Origin: Mya arenaria
Taxonomy: Eukaryota > Mollusca > Bivalvia > Myida > Myidae
Reading direction: 5' to 3'
Assembly: GCF_026914265.1 (NCBI RefSeq)
Contig: NC_069132.1
Span: 37,503,152-37,567,151 of the forward strand
DNA length: 64,000 nt
Shown here one piece after another: positions 11,701-23,700 of this stretch. The notes under the pieces are model-generated. The model ran no database searches, was not told the origin of the DNA, and saw only the letters and a list, made by a program, of their open reading frames with translations. Numbering within the stretch: position 1 is the first letter of the stretch; each line of letters begins with the position of its first letter. Both the position numbers and the translations under genes were made by a program.

Positions 11701-14700
11701 TGATTTAAGATCTTGCATGTTTTTATACATTTTGAAAACGTCTTTTCTCATGGAATGTGTTGATAAAAAGATTTTGTCATTTTTTTCAAAGAAACTTAAT
11801 TCCAGGGTAAAAAATAGATTTGAGTTATTGTTTAAAAAAAACACAAAAAATTGTACTCAAATACATTTTTTGCTGTAGAATATGATTCCCTTGAAATATT
11901 GACCAATTGCATGAATCAAAATATTACATGACAGAGTGCCTTTTCAAAGCGATAAAATCATTATCATATTATTTTTAATAACTTTTGAAGCTATGTGGTA
12001 AAATGAGTTGAGATTGAGATTTGACTAAAGTTTTTTCGTGATATTGGGGCCTGCATGGCTACCCCAAGTTATACATTTGTATTTATTTGTGAAAGTATTA
12101 TAATTAAACTCATTGAGAAATAAAAAAAAAAAATGTTAAGCATGTAAGCTCAAACTAAGTATGTACCTAGTACTAGGTACATGTACTTTTTGCCATGGAA
12201 TTGGCTTTTTTAAGGTATCTGATGTAATAAGCTTTTCGTTTAAATTTGCCATTGACCCTATAGTAATGTTAAATTTTGATGGGTGGAAACCCCTTATAAT
12301 TTTGGTATCAATAGAAGGTCGGTATTGCTTGCTGATTATTTTCATGCTAAATAAATTACAAAAATATGCTGTTAGATAATATTTCTGCAGTTGAAATTTC
12401 AGTTGTTAATTTGAACTGAATTCAGACATGAAATGACCTATTTTGCAATCTTGCAAGGCTAAAAAAGTTAGCCAGCAGTGATTTTTTTTGTGCAATTTAC
12501 TGCCTTCTAATGGCTGTTTCCCCTTGCGAAAAAATGTCCATTTTTCCCCAAAAAACATTTTTTTCCCAATTTGATAAATGCACATTATGTTAGTGAATAA
12601 AAAAACAATGAATTTCTTGAAAAATAAACAGAATCTTGGCAAGATTAACTCTTTTACAGCATAAAGTATGCATAAAAAGGTGAAAGCATGTTTATTTGCC
12701 ATTATATTTGCTATTTTGATCTGATTGTGTATTTTTCCCATTTTGCAAGGCACAGGCGGTAAAAATATTTCCCCAAAAAAATCACTGGCTAGTGAACTCA
12801 GTTTAAGTTTAACAATTTCTTCCTCTTCTCAAGAAACCATTTCAATTGATACCAAATAAAAATGGGGGCCCAGGCATCAAAATATCGGCTAATAATCCAT
12901 GATATATAGATATCGTATACCTTAACTTTCAAATAGAATAGAAATATAGTTCAAAACTGTATTTTCTCAAAGTCTCATAACTATAATGATGCATTGGTTA
13001 TTTTTTTCATAGAAATTCATTCTCTGTAACCAAATCTAAAATTCAAATGGTATTCTGTATACATGTACTAACATTATTTTGTGACATTTACAGTTACAAT
13101 AATGTTAAGGTGAATAGGTGAACAGGACTCATTTTTGCAGACATCACATAAATGTATAAGAAACATGTAAATAACATGACAATTTGATTTGTTAACATTT
13201 ATGATTATTCTGTTAAAAATACATATTGTACACTTCTACATGTTAACATCAAGCGTTCCTTTTTTGTTGGTGTATTAAGGTAGAAGAATTGGACCTGCAA
13301 CCGATAAAATCGCCAGATGAAATCAGCATGGTCATTCACGGCACTTACTATAAGAATTGGGATATGATCAAGAAAACGGTAAGTTGTTTTCTTACAAAAT
13401 AAATGTACACTTAAAAACTGTGTAGTACATTGGACATATAATTATGTTCTTTATACTTGCATGTTTCAATGCTACAATTGTGTAATAATGAACATATAGC
13501 AACACTATGGTAAGTGAGAGCAAGTTAGCTAAAAGTTTTCTTTTTTACTAATCCAAAGGCTCTAATATATAATATATTTATAAACAGAAAAAAGTGGGCC
13601 CTATTTCAATAACATATTAAGAGTGCTCAGGAATGCCCTTTGACAATGTATATTTCTATATTTTCTGTTTCAACAACGTCCAGGTTACACCTTGAAATTT
13701 ACAATATTAAGCCTGGGTCTTTATTGAGACAGGGTTCTGATATGCACTAAAACTGCTGTTCAAAACTGAATGCAAAATCTACATGTTGTTGTCAGTGCAG
13801 ACATGAATATTTACCGCTGTTGCAGATATTCATCTTTAATAAGGTAAAATCTATGGGTGAAAGTGGTCTCGTGGTCAGGTGTTTTTCTAACCCAATTTGT
13901 TGTGGGTTGTTCTCTTTGCCTCTTGACACATTTTGGTTGTCTGGTTAGCCCTCTTGTTTATCAGTAGTCAACAGGGTTTCCATTCCTGGGCTATGCACAT
14001 GTGAGTTTGGTTTGTGGTAACCAACCCAGACAAGTTGGTTTCCCTGGGTACTCCGTTTTCACCCTCAATACAAGACAAGACCACACCCTCGCATAACACT
14101 GTGCCAACGAGAGTGATTAATATTATGTTTTTATAACTTGGGGCAATAGGACTGGTTTGGTAAAGGACACAAGACATGAAATAACTTCACCTTAGGATCT
14201 AGAAAACTTCACAATGTATAACTATTAACTTAATTTATATCTGCAGGGCTTGAGGCGAATGAACAGAAATCACATCCACTTTGCTGCAGGCCTGCCAGGG
14301 CAGGGAGGTGTGATCAGTGGTTAGTATGCTGTTGTTTAAAGATAGTTTTTTTTCCCACCTCAGATAAGTAGATCCAAATATTTGGCCATGCTGGAAATTC
14401 TTATCCTGCCCACGGGCAAAGATAAAACAAGTACCAATATGAAACTCCTTTTTTATTGTCATCAAACAATTACCTTCCTTGTTGCAGACTGTTGTCCGTA
14501 GCATCATGGAAACCTTGTGATGATGCAATATTTAAATTCTAAAATAAATATTTCTTGCTTCAAATGGCATCATAAAAAAAAATTCACGCTGCATTCAAGT
14601 TTTAATGCTGTACTATCCTCAGAACTATTTAAAGTACGATTTGACTATTTACATAACCTGAATCACTGCGCGCACATCCATGACAATCACGAATGCTCAC

Positions 14701-17700
14701 ATATCTATATGCAAATTATTTTCACAATTCACAAAAGAGTTCCAGCAAACAAATACATTTTAACTGAGATGGGAGCAAAAAGCACCTACCATATCCGCTC
14801 GTGTAAGATAGGTTCATCCCAACCCTTGCGCAGCGTGTTCTGCGGAAACGAGGTTTACTGTTTTACACCCAACGCTCGGGTTGGGATGAACCTATCTTAC
14901 ACTCTCGGTCATGGAAGATTCTTATAGTCTCATTCAGTTGGCTCTCCATTCAATGTTTGTTAAATGATTAATATATTTTGGATGAGGCCTACAAAAGATG
15001 CTATCCATTTTTGGCTCTAAGCTCGACATTTTTTTCTCCGCCATTGAAAACGCTCATACTGCAGGTATATGAATGTGGACACTGTTTCGGGTTACCCGAC
15101 CCTACCTAATAAAAAATGTCTTAACACCATTAACCCAATTCAGTGGATTTTTGTGTGTAATGTACTGCCTCTTAAAGTCTGTTTCCCCTTGCGAAAGTGT
15201 TCACTTTTCCCTAAAATTCATGATATTTTCCCAATTGATAAAAACAGAACCTGTGAATGATAAAAAAAAGCAATTAATTTCTTAAAAAAATTAAATCTTG
15301 GGAAGTCAAGCACTTTAATAGCATAATGAATGCATAAAAAACATGTATATTTGCTATTTTAACATGACTTTGTATTCATCCCAGAGTTGAAAAAAATTCC
15401 AATTTGGAAGGAACAGGCGGTGAAAATATTTCCAAAAAATATCACTGCATTTTTTTTCAAACATTAACTGTCATTACCCCATATTTTTTGACAAAATAAA
15501 GCTCCATAACAAACGCCAATTATGAATGACAATTGCAAGAATTAGTTCAACTTTCGTTTTAATGACTACAGTGTGTGTATACCATGTGAAAAATTACGTC
15601 ATATAATGGTAAGTTGGAAGGCAGCATTTTACTTAATATAAAAACCAAAATCAAAGATAACTTTCCTTTTACTAAACCATTTAAAATAAAACAAAGGGCA
15701 GTCTATGCTGCTTAAAGAGCCCTGCCTTCGTTTTATTACCAAAGTTTGATACGGTAATTAGTTTCATCAAACACCTTGACAAACCTGTTCCCATGTAATG
15801 TTGTGACAGTGCTCCGTCAGACGGCCGTATTGTGAAAAGGTTTGTCAAAGTGTTTTAAGAAACTGAGCTCTCAACCAAACTCTGGTAAAATAACGAAGGC
15901 GGTGTAGACTGCGCTTTGTTTCATTTAAAATGGTGAAGAAATATTGAAGTTATCTTTGTTTAAAGTCTTCATTCAAAGCAAAGTATTGCCTTCCGACATA
16001 GCATTTATGACACAATTTATCATGTGGTATACACACAATGGACTAGTGTGTTTATTAGTGATGAAACGATTATCGAGTACAATCGATTAATCGTTGCTGA
16101 CAATGCTATGTCGGCGACAATCGATTATGGTTGTCCAAAATCGATGTCGCTAGTGTTACTTCCGATAACTACGTATTTTTTTAGTCTTGTCGTCAAAGTC
16201 GAGTAAATGTCAATTTTTCTTTCCGGTCAATTCTCATTGGGTTCATTTTAACAAGAGACTGGTCACTCTCTTACACAAATGCGGTGAATGTAAACACTTT
16301 TGCTTAGAAACTAATAAACTCTCCCAAAATTACAAATTGTTTTAATTGTTTATATATTTCATAAAACCTTCTTCAATTACCTGTCTCTTGGGTGTTGTGG
16401 GTCCGGTCTTACCTGCAAATACCGGGGATCCCGGCTAGATGCATTCAGTTTTTAAACCTTTTTTGGTATCGTTTGTAATTGACTAATTTACTTTTTGTGT
16501 GAAAGTTTTATGAAATTAGGATATTCTAATGAATGTTCAATATAACAGGTTATTGAATGTTAAGCTGGTTCACAAATATTTAATATGCTTTTACATGGAC
16601 AAAATGCTAAGATGGCTTACTTGATGCGGTGTGTATCATTTGTTGAATTATTAAGTATGTGTTGTGTTGTTATTTTTTTCGTTAAGTTATTTTAGACAGA
16701 AAAAGGTTATTGAATTTTACTTACTGTTCCAAAATGCATGACTATAGCATCACATGTACTGATTCCAGGTTTAACCATTTAAATGATCATGATGATACTA
16801 TGTATAAAGAATGTATTAATTACTGAGATTATGAACTTTCGATTATTGTCTGATAGTAAATCGAAATGCTTGGTCCAATTCGATTCGATTATCGATAGCA
16901 AATAGAGTCCGATTTTCAAACACTAGTGTTTATATATTAATGCATTTTGATGTCTTTACAGGAATGAGGACATCGTGTGAAGTTATCATTGGCCTGGACT
17001 TGAAGAAAGCTATGGAAGGTACTTAGTATTATTTTGTCAGAATATTTTATAAATCAAAGAATGTTAACAAGAGATTTTTGATGAAATATAATATAAAAAC
17101 ATAATTTTATTTACTCTCTCAGATAAAAAGTTTATATTTTGGTAATGGGAATAGGGCCAAATTTTAGCCCTTAATTGTTTAGAAAAAGATATTGTATACC
17201 ACAATCACAAATGTGATCAGACAGATATATGCTCAGGCCAAGCATTATAATCTTACTTGGTATCTACAATGTGAACTTAAATTGCAAATCATTTCTTATA
17301 TTGTATGTAGACTAAGTATCAATTTCAAATAAAACAATTTTAAATTTTACCAAAGACTACATTTGAGAATAAAATTCTAATAAATGTTTGAAATTTTTGT
17401 AGAGGGTATTCCATTTTTTCGGTCGGCAAATAATGTGATCTTGTCGCCAGGCAACAAGGATGGGATCATCTATCCCTGCTATTTCCAGGGTGTCAAGGAC
17501 AGAGCGCAAGGTAGATTGTTTTAATTCTTAGTAAAAATATTATTTTTAAACTAGCATCCAGATCTTTGTGTCACCTCTGTCGCATAGCAGACACAGAGGG
17601 TTTCTTGGTCCATTGGTGTCATAGTTGTCCCATTTTTTGTTTCTGATAAAAAAATATTGAATGACTCATTGAAGAATCCTTAAGGTTTGTATTCACATAA

Positions 17701-20700
17701 GTTTAATCATTATTATTCTATTGAGCAAAAGTACATACTACTGTAACTGAACTTAGCATTTGAAGGTTTTAGTGCATTGAATAATCATTTGCCCAAATAC
17801 ACCAGGTGAGACTCATCTATAGATTGTCAATTGACTTCACCCATCAAACAAAGCCAACTGCCACCACCAGCAATTGAGCATATTCTTTCTTGTTTCAATG
17901 TGGAACTAACTACTAAGGAGCATGCTCATATACCCTCAAAGTTTCCATACATCTACAGCTTGCATTACTTTTGGGGCTGTACAAATTCACTGTCATTGCA
18001 AAAAGGCACTATAATTGTGCTTTTATTTATTATATTAAAATCACACCGTCAGTCCTGGCTGTAACATGTATCTGGTACATAAAGACTACCTGTTGTGTGC
18101 AAGACCCTCGATCCTACCACAAAGTTCAAGGTTAAACTTGGAGTTTAATTTATTATGAAATTCTGCATATAGGCAAATAATGTATACCGGTAGTTAGTCT
18201 TGTCCAGGATGTAACTTTGTCATGCAGAGAGGGATGTTACTTGGCACTTGTTTTTGGTACATAAAGATGAAATATCGCATGCAAGACCTTGCATACATTT
18301 TTAATATTCTGTAGTTTACAAATATCAATGCGCTATTTTCAAACATACCGGATACATAAAACAATTGCTCATGATTGTTAATTTTAAAAGCTAAAAGGAA
18401 ACCAGTGCATATTTTTTACTTTAACAATGGAAACTACAAATACTACAAATACTTATTTTTTTAATCCTCAATGTCTGTAAGATCAAAAGTACCATCCAGT
18501 AACGGCTACAATTATCACAATGCTAATTGTCATTCATTCATTCAATTGAGCAAAATGAGATTTTATTTTGTCAATAAATAAGAGCACATGGTTTTATAAT
18601 CCAATGCAGGGGTTTCATTTTGTTTCTATAGTAGCCGGATATTTGCTGGAGTTGGAGGGATATGGGGTTTCAGGTTTCAAAGCAACAGTCAAAAGAAGAA
18701 AATGGATTACCTCAGGGCTCACACTCAGACTTGAAAAGTGTTTGAAGTTTAGGTTGCTAGATGAAAAGTCCATTAATGAGCAAAAAAACTCCTGAATTTT
18801 TATTTTGCCTTGAAAAGTGCTTGTATTTTTTTGAATACCGTAGTCCTCAAATCTCATTGTTCTTCCTCAAATGGAAAGTCTTTAATAGGGTCCATTTTTA
18901 CAAAAAGTTTGGTTCTTGTGGATGCTTTGCTAGTAACTCTTTGCTATTACAATGTTTTGGTGTGCAATTTGTGACAGTTAGGGTATGGTTCCCATGGTTT
19001 TAGACTAGTGGTACAAATTACATGAACACCTGTTCAGTCTATTTCTGTTTCCTTGTTCACTTTTGCTGTGAATGTCTGGTTGACCACGAAAATAAACAAA
19101 GCGGTGTGTGAACATTGCATTAAAGTTATTGACATCAGTTCAATGAGTAATGTAAAGTTGGAAAAACTTTAAGGAACAACCCAACGTTTGACAGGTCACA
19201 ATGTCACAAATATGCTAAATTTCATAGCTTGCTATTAATGATACAGATAGTCATTAGAAATATATGTTTATATTTGTTATTTAAGATAGTCCTTGAAAAT
19301 CAAATAAAGGTCCTTGAAAATCGAATAAAGGTCCTTTAAATCGCCTTGAAAACTCTCTTTTTTTGCCAGTCTGGCTGTATGAACCCTGTGCTTTGACCAT
19401 CTAAGAAAACAATCTCCAACAAGTGACCAGGCTTAGCTAAGCTCTCATTCACGTTGTGTTGATTACACAATCATTGTCTCAAACTGCAAGACATTTTACC
19501 TCAGATCCCTAATGCTGAGTTTCTATTTCAGGCTTCCGAATACCATTCGACGCAAAGATTGGCTTGGGAATAAGAGAAGACCCAGCGAAAACTGGGGAAG
19601 GCAAGGCTGGGAAGAAGAAAGGGAAGAGTAATAAGAGACAGAGTGATGATATGGCATCAGCATCAGAAGGTACGAAATCCGATGAGACTAAAAAGCAAAA
19701 ATCAACGAAATCAACTGAATCTCCTAAGAATACTCAGAAAGAAACTCGATACAATAAGGAAGAACCGAAAAATGTTCAAAGCACTAGTGGTAAATGGCGG
19801 TTATTGGCTAATAAACCATTCATATTGAAAAAATGATGATTGAATGAGAGGGAACTATTGCATTGCAGCATTGTGAACATAATACATTGTTATCCACTTT
19901 GAAACGGTGATTTTTTATTTTTTTGTGATTCATAAATGTGTTACATTTTAATATGCCCTTATGTAGAATGGGAAGTATAATAGTTTTACCTGCAGTTTAC
20001 GAGCGGGCCTGTGTCATCCTGTATGTTGTCCGCTCAATAACCTTAAGAAATCATCACTACATCAGAATGTGTATTTTGCATAATATCTTGGGCAAGTTTG
20101 ATAACCAGCCATCAAACCGGTCTTGTCAGATCAATAATTATAGAAAATTTTGTCCAATCATCACCAAATGAGGTCAGAATGTGTTTGGGCATAATATCTC
20201 TGACAAGTTTGATTACCATATTGATTGAATCACTCAAGAGTTATCACCCTTTAATTATAGAAATTACCTAAAATTGGTCTTGCCCAACCAATAATTTTAG
20301 AAGCATGTGTCCAATCACCAGCTGTATAGCTTTTAATAAGTCATTCAAGATAAATCCCCTTTAATTATAGAAAAAACCTAAAAATGGTCTTGTCTGATCA
20401 ATAACTTAAGAGGCCTTAGTCCAACTATCACTGAAGATCAATAAAACTATCAATCAAAAGTGACTGAAGAGTGATCACCCTTTAATCATAGAAATTATCT
20501 TAAATCAATCTTGTCCGATCAATTATTTCAGAAGCCTTTGTCCATCACCAAATTTGGTCAGAATGTGTATGGGCAGAATATCTCAGTTAGGTTTAATTAC
20601 CAGCCATGTCAACTCAGAGTTATGACCCTTAATGAACTCGCAAAAACTGTGTCCTCTCTCTAAATTTGGCTTAACCAACTACATCTTATCATCAAACTTG

Positions 20701-23700
20701 GTATATTTTGCAGGGCTTTTTCTATAGTACCCACGGGTCCGATAGTACCGCGGGTCCGACTATTGGACCCATTCCCAAAGCAAAATATAAGATATTTTTC
20801 CCAATCTTAAGAAAAAAATCCCATTTTTTAGAAATTATTTTTACCTGTACTGGTTCATTTTAACATCCTAATAAATTATGTGATGTGAAGTTTTTTTGGT
20901 AATTGAACTCAGAAATCATTGATTTTCATCACATTCACAGAATATTATCTGTCATAATTTATTGCAATAGATATTTACTCCCCAAGGATTGATATTTCAG
21001 CCATTGTGGGTCTTTTAAAGGGAAAATAAACTAATATTAAATCATTTCCTAATTCACAGGAGACTAGACAGCTTTTTCTTTTCACTGTAAAATTTCACAA
21101 TTTCCGCATTTTCACGACGCAAAATTTCCCAAAATGTCTAGGGTCTTTTTCCCAAAATGGGCAGAAAAAGCCCTGTTTTGTGACAGTTGACTCTCTTGTT
21201 TAGCTTCTAAAACCCATGTTTTTTGTTAATTGATGAAAAATAATGTTTTAAATTAATATTTTATCATTTTCATGTTATTTCTGTAAATATATCATGTTGT
21301 TGTTTTCTTGACAATTTGCAATTTTCTGTTATTGATGTGTCATTTTTTTTGTAATAAAAGTCAGAATTAATTCATGTTTGTTGTCATTTTTAGACACCCA
21401 ACCATCCAATGAAATTGGTCATGAAAATTCGCCCACTAATGATGATGAATCCAGTACCATGGTTAAAGATAACGACATGCAGCCTGATGTTCAGACAAAG
21501 AGTGAAGATGTCCCTGTACCACCTGCCGAGGTTAAAGCAAATGACATTCAGCCCGATACTGTGGCAAAGAGTCAAGACGTGACCGTTACACCTACCACGG
21601 TTAAAGCTGATGTTCAGTCTGATATTCAGACAAATAGGCAAGATGTTACCATAACACCTTCAGCATCTCAGATTCCTGCGGAAAAATTAGTATGGAACGA
21701 ACCGGCCCTAATAGATGAAGCTGTTAAATCGCAAAAGTTTGTGAAAGAAGTTTTACTCGAGGGTTCCCATCCAAGTCACATGGTTGTTGTTTGTTGCGGA
21801 GAGAAATTGGGAAATGAGGACTCAATGGTTCGCTTGATTGCCGTCTTTGTACAACCTCGCATTATTGTTTATCCTTTATACGATGACAACAAGGGGATTG
21901 TTAAGGATGGCGAGCTGGATAAACTGCTGAATACAAAAGATATTACTAAGGTATGGTGTTCATTTTCAACACTGTAAAAGTGTTTTTACTCTTGCAGATC
22001 TGTAACATGAAATCATACTGTTTCATCATACAGTAGCTTGTTTAAGTTTCACCAGTGTTGAATGTTTGCAAATTTTGACATTAATAATAAGCATGTTGAA
22101 TTTAAAACCTATTGAAATACTTGCTAGTTAATGATGATATATCTACTGAGCAGCAGAGTAAACCTTGCAATATTGGCTAAACCCAAAAACAAGCTCGTGA
22201 AATTAAAATAATCAACAGTATTGAGCTTTTTTGTACATATTTTGCTTTTTGTACATATTTTGCTTTTTATAAACATGTCAAAGTTTTGAGTTAGCACCGT
22301 GATAAAATTATGATGACTAGCAAAAAAACAAAAACCCTAATGCAGTTAAAGCATCTAAAATAATATGTATCTTCTTGGTCAATGAGTTTTCGTCACCTTT
22401 GTATAATGTGCCAACATTTTTGTTTACACCAAGTGATATCATGTTGAATAACTTGACAAATTTTTATTACCTTGTAGGTTTTCCACAACATCCGCGAAGT
22501 GTCAATGAGCCTTATGATGGAGTTTGATGTTCTGCTGGAGGGAACACCGATATGGGACATAAAGGTACCTTTGTGTTATATGGGTTTACTTAATTTCTAG
22601 CAATATTGGACATACAGGTATCGTTGTGTTATATTAGCCATCTAAAATTGTGGCAATATGGGACATACTGGTACTATAATGTTGTACAAGCCATCTAAAA
22701 TTGTGGCAATATGGGACATACAGGTGCCTTTGTATTCTAAGAGCCATCTAAAATTGTGGCAATATGGGACATAAAGGTGCCTTTGTATTCTAAGAGCCAT
22801 CTAAAATTGTGACAATATGGGACATAAAGGTGCCTTTGTATTCTAAGAGCCATCTAAAATTGTGGCAATATGGGACATAAAGGTGCCTTTGTATTCTAAG
22901 AGCCATCTAAAATTGTGGCAATATGGGACATACAGGTGCCTTTGTATTCTATGAGCCATCTAAAATTGTGGCAATATGGGATATTCTGGTACTTATATGT
23001 TGTACAAGCCATCTAAAATATGGGACATGTAAGGTGCCTTCATATTCTACGAGCTGTCTAAAACTGTGGCAATATGGGACATAAAGGTGCCTCCATTTGC
23101 TTTGAGCCATCTAATAAAGTGGTAATATGGGACATAAAGGTGCCTTCACATTCTATGAGCCATTTCTATGAGCCATTTAAAATAGTGGCAATATGGGACA
23201 TAAAGGTGCCTTCACATTCTATAAGCCATTTCTATGAGCCATTTAAAATAGTGGCAATATGGGACATAAAGGTGCCTTCATATTCTATGAGCCATTTAAA
23301 ATAGTGGCAATATGGGACATAAAGGTGCCTTCATATTCTATGAGCCATTTAAAATAGTGGCAATATGGGACATAAAGGTGCCTTCACATTCTATAAGCCA
23401 TTTCTATGAGCCATTTAAAATAGTGGCAATATGGGACATTAAGGTGCCTTCATATTCTATGAGCCATTTAAAATTGTGGCAGTATGGGACATAAAGGTGC
23501 CTTCATATTCTATGAGCCATTTAAAATAGTGGCAATATGGGACATAAAGGTGCCATCACATTCTATGAGCCATTTAAAATAGTGCCAATATGGGACATAA
23601 AGGTGCCTTCATATTCTATGAGCCATTTAGAATTGTGGCAATATGGGACATAAAGGTGCCTTCATATTTAACGAGCCATCTAAAATAGTAGCAATATGGG

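Noticed and set aside
14517-14927. 136-codon frame as a gene
   Set aside because: It runs through AT-rich intron sequence and across both arms of the 25-bp inverted repeat, lies between two KptA exons and shows no domain or biased codon use.
23074-23494. Repetitive protein (IWDIKVPSHS-type repeats)
   Set aside because: The frames are produced by the intronic tandem array, break at irregular unit lengths, and have no start context. Only the first copy, in exon 11, is real coding sequence.
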